Source: an uncultured Roseateles sp.
Lineage (GTDB): Bacteria; Pseudomonadota; Gammaproteobacteria; Burkholderiales; Burkholderiaceae
Reading direction: 5' to 3'
Length of the DNA: 64,000 nucleotides
Assembly: GCA_946886855.1 (NCBI GenBank)
Contig: CAMPJJ010000006.1
Span: 1 to 64,000 of the forward strand
In this document: positions 19,471-30,009 of the stretch, piece after piece
Position numbering within the stretch: position 1 is the first letter of the stretch
Layout: every line of letters starts with the position of its first letter
Translations under genes and position numbers: made by a program
Notes under the pieces: model-generated
Databases searched by the model: none
Seen by the model: only the letters and a program-made list of their open reading frames with translations
Told to the model about the DNA's origin: nothing

Positions 19471-21513
19471 ATGAAGAGACAGATGGTCCGCCTCGGCGGA
19501 ATCGCCCTGGCCGCAGCGATGGCCGCGGGCACCGCGCACGCCTACGACTGCACCAACGTGCCAGAATGGTCGGCGTCCGCCACCTACACCGGCACCTCCA
19601 ACAGCCTGGCCAAGCAGAACAACGTCGCCTACCAGGCCAAGTGGTGGACGCAGAACGAAGCCCCGTCCACCCACTCCGGGCAATGGGACGTGTGGAAGTC
19701 GCTGGGCGCCTGCACCGGCGGCGGCACCGACACCACGCCGCCGACCGTGCCCTCGGGCCTGACGTCCAGCGGCATCACCAGCAGCAGCATCACGCTGAGC
19801 TGGGGCGCCTCCACCGACGCCGGCAGCGGCGTCAACAACTACGAGCTGCTGCGCGGCGGCTCGCTGATCGCCTCGCCGACGGCGACCAGCTACACCGACA
19901 GCGGCCTCTCGGCCGGCACCTCGTACAGCTACCAGGTCCGCGCGAAGGACAAGGCGGGCAACGTCTCCGGCCTGAGCAGCACGCTGCTGACCAGCACCGC
20001 CAGCAACGGCACCTGCGCGTCCGCGCCGGCCACGCCCTCGGGCCTGAGCTCGCCGTCCAAGAGCGCCACCAGCGTCAACCTGGCCTGGAACGCCGTCGCC
20101 GCCGGCCCGAACTGCACGGTGCAGTACCGCGTCAACCAGGGCTCGACGCAGGTCGCGCAGGGCGCGGCCACCAGCGCCAGCGTCACCAACCTGACGGCCA
20201 ACACGAGCTACACCTTCACGGTCTCGGCCTTCAACCAGGCCGGTTCCTCGCAGCCGTCGGCGCCGATCACCGTCAAGACCGACACGCAGACCGCCGGCGA
20301 CAAGGTGCTGCTGGGCTACTTCGCGCAGTGGGGCATCTACGGCCGCAACTACCACGTGAAGAACATCGACACGAGCGGCTCGGCGGCCAACCTGACGCAC
20401 ATCAACTATGCGTTCGGCAACGTGCGCAACAACGTCTGCGAAGTCGGCAAGATCATCCCGAGCAACGAGTCCACCGGTGAAGGCGGCGACGCCTTCGCCG
20501 ACTACGGCAAGTCCTACGGCGCCGACCTGAGCGTCGACGGCGTGGCCGACACCTGGGACCAGCCGCTGCGCGGCAGCTGGAACCAGCTCAAGAAGCTCAA
20601 GGCCAAGTACCCCAAGATCAAGGTGCTGATCTCGCTGGGCGGCTGGACCTGGTCGCGCGGCTTCTCGAGCGCGGCGCGTCCGGAGAACCGGGTCAACTTC
20701 GTCAAGAGCTGCGTGGACGCCTACATCAAGGGCAACGTGCCGGTGAGCGACGGCGCGGGCGGCCCGGGCGCGGCGGCCGGCGTGTTCGACGGCATCGACC
20801 TCGACTGGGAGTACCCGAACGCCTGCGGCCTGGCCTGCGGCACGGCCGAGGATCGCGCGAACTTCACCGGCCTGCTGGCCGAGTTCCGCAAGCAGCTGGA
20901 CGCGGTGCGTCCGGGCCTGCTGCTGTCGATCGCGTCGGGCGCGGGCGTGGACAAGGTGCGGGCCTATGACCCGGACCAGATCCATCCGTACCTGAACTTC
21001 ATCAACGTGATGACGTACGACTTCCACGGCGGCTGGGACACGATCACCGGGTTCCACTCGGCGCTGTACGCGCCGGCCAACGATCCGTCGACGGGTGACG
21101 TGAAGAAGTACAACACCAACGACGCGATGCAGGCCTTCCTGGACAAGGGCGTGCCGGCCTCGAAGCTGAACGTCGGCATCGGCTTCTACGGCCGCGGCTG
21201 GACCAACGTGCCCAACGTCAACAACGGGCTGTACCAGACCGGCACGCCGGCCCCGGGCACCTACGAGGCGGGCAACGAGGACTACAAGGTCCTGAAGAAC
21301 CTGCAGGGTTACACCAGCCGGATCGACGACGTCAGCAAGGCGCAGTGGATCTACAACGGCTCGACCTTCTGGAGCTTCGACACGCCGGCCACGATCGCCA
21401 TCAAGATGGCCTACGTGAAGTCCAAGGGCTTCGGCGGCGCGTTCTTCTGGGAGTTCTCGGGCGACGATCCGACGGCCTCGCTGTCCAAGGCCATGGGCGC
21501 CGGCCTGAAGTAA
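19471..21513 (+). CDS. Secreted GH18 chitinase with FnIII domains
   Basis: A 680-residue exported chitinase. Order: signal peptide (1-24); CBM5/12 module (about 25-82) nearly identical in layout to that of the upstream enzyme (YQAKWWTQNEAP); two fibronectin type III domains (about 90-180 and 185-275); GH18 barrel (about 282-680) with SLGGWTWSRGF, the catalytic DGIDLDWE (Glu447), MTYDFHGGWD and a closing FFWEFSGDD. Its catalytic domain is of the ChiA/bacterial A type with an inserted region near residues 345-380, different from its neighbour, so the two likely complement each other in processivity or attack mode (inference). A strong terminator follows. Confidence 0.94.
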   Translation: MKRQMVRLGGIALAAAMAAGTAHAYDCTNVPEWSASATYTGTSNSLAKQNNVAYQAKWWTQNEAPSTHSGQWDVWKSLGACTGGGTDTTPPTVPSGLTSSGITSSSITLSWGASTDAGSGVNNYELLRGGSLIASPTATSYTDSGLSAGTSYSYQVRAKDKAGNVSGLSSTLLTSTASNGTCASAPATPSGLSSPSKSATSVNLAWNAVAAGPNCTVQYRVNQGSTQVAQGAATSASVTNLTANTSYTFTVSAFNQAGSSQPSAPITVKTDTQTAGDKVLLGYFAQWGIYGRNYHVKNIDTSGSAANLTHINYAFGNVRNNVCEVGKIIPSNESTGEGGDAFADYGKSYGADLSVDGVADTWDQPLRGSWNQLKKLKAKYPKIKVLISLGGWTWSRGFSSAARPENRVNFVKSCVDAYIKGNVPVSDGAGGPGAAAGVFDGIDLDWEYPNACGLACGTAEDRANFTGLLAEFRKQLDAVRPGLLLSIASGAGVDKVRAYDPDQIHPYLNFINVMTYDFHGGWDTITGFHSALYAPANDPSTGDVKKYNTNDAMQAFLDKGVPASKLNVGIGFYGRGWTNVPNVNNGLYQTGTPAPGTYEAGNEDYKVLKNLQGYTSRIDDVSKAQWIYNGSTFWSFDTPATIAIKMAYVKSKGFGGAFFWEFSGDDPTASLSKAMGAGLK

Positions 21514-21588
21514 GGCCTGAAGTCAGGCGCCCAGCAGGGCCAAGCCCCTCGGAGGCGGTGTCAGCCGCCTCCCGGAGAGGGGTCACGA

Positions 21589-21622
21589 GCCCCCGCGCGG
21601 TCCTCCGCGCGGGGGCTTTTTT
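21589..21622 (+). terminator. Strong intrinsic terminator after chitinases
   Basis: GCCCCCGCGCGG, loop TCCT, CCGCGCGGGGGC, then TTTTTT. A perfect 12-bp GC stem with a six-T run ends the chitinase transcript. Confidence 0.92.
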
Positions 21623-21643
21623 CATCCCGCTTCCCGCCGGCGG

Positions 21644-21683
21644 GCCCTCCGGCGGCCCTCCGACGGCCCTCCGACGGCCCTCC
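21644..21683. repeat. Short tandem repeat GGCCCTCCGAC
   Basis: About three and a half imperfect copies of an 11-bp unit between the chitinase terminator and the SOS promoter. No function is evident. Confidence 0.5.
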
Positions 21684-21717
21684 TGCCAGGCCATGGCAGC
21701 TACCCCCAGGATCGCGA

Positions 21718-21746
21718 TTGAATACTGTACGTTCATCCAGTATTCT
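21718..21746 (+). promoter_or_regulatory. Promoter TTGAAT-N17-TATTCT
   Basis: -35 at 21718-21723 and -10 at 21741-21746 with ideal 17-bp spacing. The LexA-like box fills the spacer and touches both hexamers, so a bound repressor would block polymerase. Confidence 0.6.
21723..21742. promoter_or_regulatory. LexA-like SOS box
   Basis: TACTGTACGTTCATCCAGTA matches the TACTGT-N8-ACAGTA consensus at 11 of the 12 arm positions (CCAG instead of ACAG). It lies 44 bp before the ATG of the following uncharacterised gene. Confidence 0.68.
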
Positions 21747-21785
21747 CAACTTCCATTCAGTCGTCGAGCCACCGAGGTACCCGTC

Positions 21786-22295
21786 ATGCGCCGCTACGAA
21801 GTCATCCTGGAACGAGTCATGGTCCCCTACCACCAGCGCGAGCTGGCCTGCCTCATCGCCATGCAGGTGCTGGACGCCCGCCTGGGCGGTCCCGCGGGCG
21901 TGGTGGACGCGTTCAACGCCGCAGGGGCGGTGACGGGCGGGGATCCGCGCTGGTCGGTGCCCGAATCGGCGTCCCGGGCCGACGTCGCCGCGGTGAAGCG
22001 CTGGCGGCGCGCCACGGAGGCCGCGCTCGACGCCATCGAGCAGGGCTTCGCGCATGTCTTCGTCGGCATGTCGGCGCAGGAGATCGCGCTGGCCCGCGCC
22101 GATGAGTGCCTCAGCATCGTGCCGCACGCGATGGAGGCGCCGGCCCGCCTGCTGTCCGAAGCCCGCGTCGGTCTGCCGTGGTCCGCGACGGCCGCCGTCA
22201 TGGTCAGCGCGGCCGCCCAGGCCGCGATCGTGCCGCCGGTCGCGATGCTGACGCACATGCCGACCCTGGCGCACGCGGCGATGCTGGCCCGCTGA
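21786..22295 (+). CDS. Uncharacterised protein behind an SOS box
   Basis: A 169-residue protein, start MRRYEVILERVM. No family was recognised. The N-terminal third is charged and helical; a central basic patch AAVKRWRRATEAALDA is followed by a long Ala/Met-rich, weakly hydrophobic C-terminus (about 125-169: GLPWSATAAVMVSAAAQAAI and onwards) that might associate with a membrane. It is not UmuD, ImuA, DinB or a nuclease by motif. The LexA-like promoter is the only clue and suggests DNA-damage induction. It is monocistronic: the next gene is convergent. Confidence 0.65.
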   Translation: MRRYEVILERVMVPYHQRELACLIAMQVLDARLGGPAGVVDAFNAAGAVTGGDPRWSVPESASRADVAAVKRWRRATEAALDAIEQGFAHVFVGMSAQEIALARADECLSIVPHAMEAPARLLSEARVGLPWSATAAVMVSAAAQAAIVPPVAMLTHMPTLAHAAMLAR

Positions 22296-22301
22296 CGCGC
22301 G

Positions 22302-22703
22302 TCAGGCGCGCTCCGCGGGTTCGGAGATCTCGATGAGGTTGAGGTCGGGATCGCGCACGTAGACCGAGCGGATCTTGCCCGTCGCGCCGGTACGCATCAC
22401 CGGCCCTTCGACGATGGCCACCTGCAGCGCGTTCAAGCGGTCGATCACCTGATCCAGCGGGATCGCCGCGATGAGGCACAGGTCCAGCGCGCCCGGCACC
22501 GGCGTATGGGCCTTGGGCTCGAACTCCCGGCCCTTCACATGCAGGTTGATCTTCTGCTGGCCGAAGAGGAAGGCCTGCCGCGTCACCGGCGGCGTTCCGC
22601 CCACGAAGCTTTCCAGGCGCATGCCCAGCACCTCGGTGTAGAAGCGGATGCACGCCGCCTCGTCGGCGGTGGTGAGGACCAGGTGGTCGAGGTGATCGAT
22701 CAA
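22302..22703 (-). CDS. VOC-family (glyoxalase-like) protein
   Basis: A 133-residue protein of the vicinal oxygen chelate superfamily. It starts MIDHLDHLVLTTADEAACIRFYTEVLGM and has paired beta-alpha-beta motifs with candidate metal ligands: His7 (DHLVL), His55 in INLHVKG, and the Glu in LIEISEP. This layout is that of small fosfomycin-resistance/glyoxalase/dioxygenase-like members, most of them without known substrate. It lies 58 bp downstream of the antiporter gene on the same strand. Confidence 0.85.
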   Translation of the reverse strand: MIDHLDHLVLTTADEAACIRFYTEVLGMRLESFVGGTPPVTRQAFLFGQQKINLHVKGREFEPKAHTPVPGALDLCLIAAIPLDQVIDRLNALQVAIVEGPVMRTGATGKIRSVYVRDPDLNLIEISEPAERA

Positions 22704-22761
22704 GACAGGCTCCCGTCGGACGACGACGCCCGGATTCTGCCTGCCTCCCCGCGGCCGACCC

Positions 22762-23964
22762 TCAACTGGCGCGCAACACCAGGTCCCTGATCCGCGCCAG
22801 CCGCGGCGCGACCACGGGCACGGTCAGCATCGTCGAGCCCACCGCCATCAGCAGCAGCGCGGTGAAGGTCTCGTTCGTGATGATCTGTTTGTCCAGCAGC
22901 ACGTTGGCGAAGATGATCATGATCAGCGCCTTGGTCTGCAGCAGCCAGCCGATGATGCCGGCCTCGCCGGGCGCCCATCGGAGGATGCGACCGGCCAGGT
23001 GCGTGCCCAGCAGCTTGCCGCTGACCGACGCCGCCAGCAGCAGCGCGGCCGCGGCGAACACCATGCCGCCCTCCAGCCCCCACTGCGTCCGCAGGCCCGT
23101 GCTGAGGAAGAAGACCGGCATGATCACCAGCAGCACATGATGGCGCAGCGCGTCCATCTGCTGCTGCTCGAACCATTCCGCATCCATCACGACGCCGGCC
23201 AGGAAGGCGCCGACCATGTAGTGCAGCCCCGACCAGTCGGCGCCGAACGCGATGACCGCCAGCCAGATCAGGCCCACGTACCAGCGGTCCCGCGCGGGGA
23301 TCGCGCGCATCAGGCGCCGGAAGAGCACCGTCGCGATGGCGAATGCGGCCAGGAACAGCCCCTGCTTGCCCACCCGCGACCAGTCCATCAGGATCACCGC
23401 CAGCACGCCCCAGATCAGGATGTCGTCCAGGCTGGCGTAACGGAGGATGCGCTGGCCGATCGGCTGGCGCAGGATCTCCAGCTTCTCCATCAGAAGGATC
23501 AGGATGGGCAGCGCCGTCACTGCGCAGGCCATGCCGACGCCGACGACGAACTGCCAGGTCTGCGCCCGCGGGCCCATCCACTGCGATCCCATCCCCAGCA
23601 GCAGCACCGCCGCGGCCGAGCCGAACACCATCGGCACGCCCAGCGCGAGTCCAGCGGTGATGCCGCTCTCCACGCGGTGCGCCCACATCTTCCTGAGATC
23701 GAGTTCGACGCCGGCGATCCACACGAAGATCATCACCGCCCACCACGCCACGCCATTGAGCGACTGCACGACCGCGGGGTTGAAGACGAACTGGTAGTAC
23801 TCGGGAAAGGCCCGGCCCAGCACGCCCGGACCGAGCAGGATGCCGGTGATGATCTGCACCACGACCAGCGGGGCGAAGTAGTCCGTGCCCCCCAGGCGCC
23901 AGACCAGGTAGGGGACGGTGAAGATGATCGCCATGGCGATCAGGAAGATCTCGGTGGTGCTCAT
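22762..23964 (-). CDS. CPA2-family cation:proton antiporter
   Basis: A 400-residue inner-membrane protein with about 12 transmembrane segments. It belongs to the Na+/H+ exchanger (KefB-like CPA2) superfamily: TGILLGPGVLGRAFPEY near the N-terminus, FVWIAGVELDLRKMW after segment 3, and the core YASLDDILIWGVLA with paired acidic residues expected in the ion-binding helix. There is no C-terminal TrkA/RCK domain, so it is not a full Kef channel. Substrate (Na+ or K+) cannot be told from the sequence. Two LacI-type palindromes lie upstream, between it and malQ. Confidence 0.85.
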   Translation of the reverse strand: MSTTEIFLIAMAIIFTVPYLVWRLGGTDYFAPLVVVQIITGILLGPGVLGRAFPEYYQFVFNPAVVQSLNGVAWWAVMIFVWIAGVELDLRKMWAHRVESGITAGLALGVPMVFGSAAAVLLLGMGSQWMGPRAQTWQFVVGVGMACAVTALPILILLMEKLEILRQPIGQRILRYASLDDILIWGVLAVILMDWSRVGKQGLFLAAFAIATVLFRRLMRAIPARDRWYVGLIWLAVIAFGADWSGLHYMVGAFLAGVVMDAEWFEQQQMDALRHHVLLVIMPVFFLSTGLRTQWGLEGGMVFAAAALLLAASVSGKLLGTHLAGRILRWAPGEAGIIGWLLQTKALIMIIFANVLLDKQIITNETFTALLLMAVGSTMLTVPVVAPRLARIRDLVLRAS

Positions 23965-24021
23965 GGGCGGCTCCGCTGCGCTGCCCGCCGTCCGGTGCGC
24001 CGGGACGCCCGACCGATCGAT

Positions 24022-24033
24022 GACAACGTTGTC
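24022..24033. promoter_or_regulatory. LacI-type palindrome GACAACGTTGTC
   Basis: A perfect 12-bp palindrome with central CG, 57 bp upstream of the antiporter start on its strand. It resembles operators of LacI-family sugar repressors. Confidence 0.5.
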
Positions 24034-24099
24034 TATCGGGATTCCGATTGTGGGGGGCCAGCCCCCGCAATCACCGCCCTCGCTTTCCCTATGCCTTCA

Positions 24100-24113
24100 T
24101 GAAAGCGGTTTCA
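24100..24113. promoter_or_regulatory. LacI-like inverted repeat TGAAAGCGGTTTCA
   Basis: Arms TGAAA/TTTCA around GCGG, only seven bases past the malQ stop. It looks like a LacI/cre-type half-symmetric site. With the palindrome at 24022 it makes two candidate operators in this 156-bp gap. Confidence 0.35.
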
Positions 24114-24120
24114 GTGGATT

Positions 24121-25644
24121 TCACTGCGGCAGTCCGGCGCCGGCAATAGGGGCTCTCCCGCTGGTCGCGGCGATCAGGCCGAGCACGCGGCCCGGCTCGG
24201 CGCCGACCATGTCCCAGGTGAAGCGCCATTCCCAGTTGCCGCCCAGCACGCCGGGGACGTTCATCCGGTGCTCGCTGCCCAGGCCCAGCACGTCCTGCAG
24301 CGGGTAGACCGCGACGTTGGCCACCGAGTTCGCGCAGGCGCGGATCATGGCCCAGTGGATGTCGCGGTCCTCGGCGGGCAGGTAGGCGGCCGCGAAGGCG
24401 CGCTCATGGGCGCTGGCCTGGTTCCACCAGCCGCGCACCGTGTCGTTGTCGTGCGTGCCGGTGTAGCAGACGGCCGCGCGCGGCCAGTTGTGCGGCAGGA
24501 ACTCGTGCCCGCCGTCGCCGCCGAAGCCGAACTGCAGGATCTTCATGCCGGGGTAGGCGAGCGCGTCGCGCAGCTCGTGCACGTCGGGGGTGATGAAGCC
24601 CAGGTCCTCGGCCACGATGGGCAGCGTGCCCAGCGACTTGGCGATGGCGTCGAACAGCGCCTTGCCCGGGCCGGTCTTCCAGACGCCGCGCGTGGCGTCG
24701 GGGCTGTCGGCGGGGATCTCGTAGTAGGCCGCGAAGCCGCGGAAGTGGTCGATGCGGAACACGTCGGCCGAGCTCAGCATGCGCTTCACCCGCGCGGTCC
24801 ACCAGGCGAAGTGCTCGTGGGCCATCTTGTCCCAGCGGTACATCGGATTGCCCCAGCGCTGGCCGGTGGCCGCCATCGCGTCCGGCGGCACGCCGGCGAC
24901 GACGGTGGTCTGGAAGTTCTCGTCGAACTCGTACAGGTCGGGGCGCGCCCAGCAGTCGGCGCTGTCGTGCGCGACGAAGATCGGCAGGTCGCCCATGATG
25001 TGGACGCCGCGCGCATTGGCGTAGGTCTTCAGCGCGCCGACCTGGACATCGAAGTTCCACTGCACGAACTGCCAGAAGCCGACCTCGTCGGCGTACTGCT
25101 CGCGCGCGGCGTCGAGCGCGCCGGGCTCGCGGGCGGCCAGGTCCCGCGGCCACTCCCACCACGCCTGGCCGTGGCGCGACGAGCGGACCGCCATGAACAG
25201 CGCGTAGTCCGGCAGCCAGTCCCGTTGCGACTCGCACCACAGCTCGTAGCTCGCGCGGTCCGCGGCCGTTGCCTTGGCGAAGAAACCGGCCGCGGCGGCG
25301 CGCAGCTGCTGTTCGCGCCACGGGAGGACCTTCGCGTAGTCGACGCGCCTTGCATCGAAGCCGCCCTCGGGCAGCACCGGCGCCGCGAGCCAGCCCTTCT
25401 CCACCAGCGGCTCGAAGGCCACCATCCAGGGATTGCCGGCGAAGGCCGACACGCCCTGGTAGGGGCTCTCGCCCGGGCCGATCGGCGTGCTCGGCAGCCA
25501 CTGCCAGAGGGCCTGGCCGGCCGACTGCAGCCAGTCGACGAAATGGAAGGCCTCGGGGCCGAAGTCGCCCGCGCCGTTGGGGCCGGGCAGCGAGGTGATG
25601 TGCAGCAGCACGCCGGATTGGCGCTTGTTCAGATCGATCGTCAT
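24121..25644 (-). CDS. malQ: 4-alpha-glucanotransferase (amylomaltase)
   Basis: A 507-residue GH77 enzyme that disproportionates maltodextrins, releasing glucose and building longer chains for phosphorylase. It starts MTIDLNKRQSGVLLHITSLPGPNGAGDFG. Catalytic segments seen: the nucleophile Asp in DVFRIDHFRGFAAYYEIP, the acid Glu in LPIVAEDLGFITPDV, and the third acid in YTGTHDNDTVRGWW. Last gene of the glgP-glgB-glgX-malQ run; 31 bp separates it from glgX. Confidence 0.95.
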   Translation of the reverse strand: MTIDLNKRQSGVLLHITSLPGPNGAGDFGPEAFHFVDWLQSAGQALWQWLPSTPIGPGESPYQGVSAFAGNPWMVAFEPLVEKGWLAAPVLPEGGFDARRVDYAKVLPWREQQLRAAAAGFFAKATAADRASYELWCESQRDWLPDYALFMAVRSSRHGQAWWEWPRDLAAREPGALDAAREQYADEVGFWQFVQWNFDVQVGALKTYANARGVHIMGDLPIFVAHDSADCWARPDLYEFDENFQTTVVAGVPPDAMAATGQRWGNPMYRWDKMAHEHFAWWTARVKRMLSSADVFRIDHFRGFAAYYEIPADSPDATRGVWKTGPGKALFDAIAKSLGTLPIVAEDLGFITPDVHELRDALAYPGMKILQFGFGGDGGHEFLPHNWPRAAVCYTGTHDNDTVRGWWNQASAHERAFAAAYLPAEDRDIHWAMIRACANSVANVAVYPLQDVLGLGSEHRMNVPGVLGGNWEWRFTWDMVGAEPGRVLGLIAATSGRAPIAGAGLPQ

Positions 25645-25675
25645 GGTGTCGCTCGAGGGGTCGGTATTCGGAATA

Positions 25676-27901
<2,226 letters not shown>

Positions 27902-27931
27902 TCGAAACGTCGTTGAAAGGTCGTCGCCGGC

Positions 27932-29986
27932 TCAGGCCGGCACCAGGAAGATCGTCGCCAGCGGCGGCAGCGTCAAGGTGATGGCGGGATCATCGTCCGG
28001 CGCCGATGCCGGTGCGCCGGTCGCGACCCCGCTGCCACCGTAGAGGGCCGCGTCGGTGTTCAGCACCTCGCGCCAGGCGCCGCCATGCGGCATCCGCAGC
28101 CGGTAGCCGACGCGCGTCACGGGCGTGAAGTTGCAGACGGCGACGACGCTGCCCCGTTCCGTCCCCGCGCCGCCGTGGCGGACCCACGCGAAGACCGAGT
28201 GCGCCACGTCGTCCTCGACCAGCCACTCGAACCCGTCGCGCTCGCTGTCGAGCCGATGCAGCGCGGGCCAGTCGCGATAGCGCCGGTTGAGATCGCCCAC
28301 CAGGCGCTGGACGCCGGCATGGCGCGGATCGTCGAGCAGCGCCCACGGCAAGGTGCGCTCGAAGTGCCATTCGTCGCGTTGCGCGAATTCCTGGCCCATG
28401 AACAGCAGCTTCTTGCCGGGGTGCGCCCACATGAAGCCGAAGTACGCGCGCAGCTGGGCGAAGCGCTGCCAGTCGCCGCGGACGGCGGCCTCGCTCCCAG
28501 GGCCCTCAGCGCCCTCATTCCCCCCAGCCCCTTCCGCGCCGTCAGCGCCGTCAGCGCCTTCAGCGGCTTCAGCGGCTTCAGCGGCTTCAGCGGCTTCAGC
28601 GCCGGGCATCTTGCCCAGCAGCGAGCCCTTGCCATGGACCACCTCGTCATGCGACAGCGGCAGCTGGAAGTTCTCGCTGAAGGCGTAGACGAGGCCGAAG
28701 CTCATCTTCTCGTGGTGCCACGATCGGTGGATGGGCTGCTCGCGCATGTAGCGCAGCGTGTCGTTCATCCATCCCATGTTCCATTTGTAGTGGAAGCCCA
28801 GGCCGCCGACCGAGGTCGGCGCGGACACCAGCGGGAATGCGGTGGACTCCTCGGCGATCGTGATCACGCCGGGCGCTTCGCAGCCGAGCAGCTCGTTGAG
28901 GCGCTTGAACAGCGCGATGGCCTCGAGGTTCTCGGTGCCGCCGTGGATGTTGGGGATCCACTCGCCGTGCGGACGCGAGTAGTCGCGGTACAGCATGGAC
29001 GCGACCGCGTCGACGCGCAGGCCGTCGATGCCGTAGCGCTCGGCCCAGAACAGCGCGGCACCGCACAGGAACTGCCGGACCTGCGGCTTGCCGAAGTCGT
29101 AGATCAGCGTCCGCCAGTCGCGATGCCAACCCTCGCGCGGGTCGGCGTATTCGTAGAGCGGCGTGCCGTCGAACTTCGCGAGGCCATGCGGATCCTCGGG
29201 GAAATGCGCCGGGACGAAATCGAGCAGCACGCCGAGGCCGGCCGCGTGGCACGCGTCGACGAAGCGGTGCATCCCGTCGGGAGCGCCCAGCCGCGCGGTC
29301 GGCGCATGCAGGCCCAGGGTCTGGTAGCCCCACGAGCCGTCGAAGGGAAACTCGGTGATCGGCATCAGCTCCACGTGCGTGAAGCCGAGCCCGGCCACGT
29401 ACGGCGGAAGTTCGCGCGCGAGGAAGTCCCAATCCGGAAACGCGGCGCTGCCGCCATGGTTGCCGCCGTCGTCCCCGCCGTCGCGGACCTTGTCTCGACG
29501 CCAAGACATCGCGTGCACCTCGTACACGCTGATCGGCGCGTCGCGTCGATTGAGCGCCGCGCGGCCTTCGGGCAGCGCGTGCGGCGCGGGCAGGCCCTCG
29601 ACGATGCTCGCGTTGTCCGGCCGCAGCTGGGCGCGGAACGCATAGGGATCCGCCTTCAGCGGCTGCACGGTGCCGTCCGGCCCGGTGATCTCGTACTTGT
29701 AGAACTGGCCGCGCGACGCGCCCGGCACGAAGACTTCCCAGATGCCGGCGTCCAGCCAGTCCGGCTCGTCCCGCGTCGCACGGCGCCGCATCGGATGCAC
29801 CGCGCCCGACCACCCGTTGAAGTCGCCGACGACGGCGACCCGCGACGCGCGCGGCGCCCACACGGCGAAACGGACGCCGGACGCGCCCGCCACGACCACG
29901 GGATGCGCGCCCAGCCACAGCCACGGGCGCGGATGCTCGCCGCGCGCGAGCAGCGCGAGGTCGGCATCGGGCAGCAGCGTCGTCAT
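27932..29986 (-). CDS. glgB: 1,4-alpha-glucan branching enzyme
   Basis: A 684-residue GH13_9 enzyme making alpha-1,6 branches in glycogen. CBM48 region (about 25-115; [20 protein letters not shown]), catalytic barrel with [21 protein letters not shown], nucleophile Asp in [20 protein letters not shown], acid Glu in [13 protein letters not shown] and the third Asp in [12 protein letters not shown]. It lacks the extra E. coli-type N-terminal domain. Unusual: about 40 residues of Ala/Glu/Gly repeat are inserted after GSLLGKMPG (about residues 459-499), just before the conserved [16 protein letters not shown]. Twenty-three bp from glgP. Confidence 0.95.
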   Translation of the reverse strand: MTTLLPDADLALLARGEHPRPWLWLGAHPVVVAGASGVRFAVWAPRASRVAVVGDFNGWSGAVHPMRRRATRDEPDWLDAGIWEVFVPGASRGQFYKYEITGPDGTVQPLKADPYAFRAQLRPDNASIVEGLPAPHALPEGRAALNRRDAPISVYEVHAMSWRRDKVRDGGDDGGNHGGSAAFPDWDFLARELPPYVAGLGFTHVELMPITEFPFDGSWGYQTLGLHAPTARLGAPDGMHRFVDACHAAGLGVLLDFVPAHFPEDPHGLAKFDGTPLYEYADPREGWHRDWRTLIYDFGKPQVRQFLCGAALFWAERYGIDGLRVDAVASMLYRDYSRPHGEWIPNIHGGTENLEAIALFKRLNELLGCEAPGVITIAEESTAFPLVSAPTSVGGLGFHYKWNMGWMNDTLRYMREQPIHRSWHHEKMSFGLVYAFSENFQLPLSHDEVVHGKGSLLGKMPGAEAAEAAEAAEAAEGADGADGAEGAGGNEGAEGPGSEAAVRGDWQRFAQLRAYFGFMWAHPGKKLLFMGQEFAQRDEWHFERTLPWALLDDPRHAGVQRLVGDLNRRYRDWPALHRLDSERDGFEWLVEDDVAHSVFAWVRHGGAGTERGSVVAVCNFTPVTRVGYRLRMPHGGAWREVLNTDAALYGGSGVATGAPASAPDDDPAITLTLPPLATIFLVPA
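28559..28598 (-). repeat. 9-bp tandem repeat within glgB
   Basis: About four and a half copies of TTCAGCGGC (plus-strand reading), encoding Glu-Ala-Ala repeats in the inserted linker of GlgB. Less regular repeats continue to 28490. Unit length keeps the frame. Confidence 0.8.
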
Positions 29987-30009
29987 CGAGGCAGTCCGCG
30001 ACCCGAGCG

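Noticed and set aside
16768..21057. 1429-codon ORF antisense to both chitinases
   Set aside because: Same pattern of Arg/His/Val/Ala-rich antisense translation; no start signal or domain.
21541..21585. GC-rich hairpin before the chitinase terminator
   Set aside because: GGAGGCGG/CCGCCTCC pairs but has no T-run; termination is better explained by the hairpin at 21589-21622.
24045..24075. GGGGGC/GCCCCC hairpin between malQ and the antiporter
   Set aside because: Two-base loop and no T-run on either strand; could be chance in a G/C-run.
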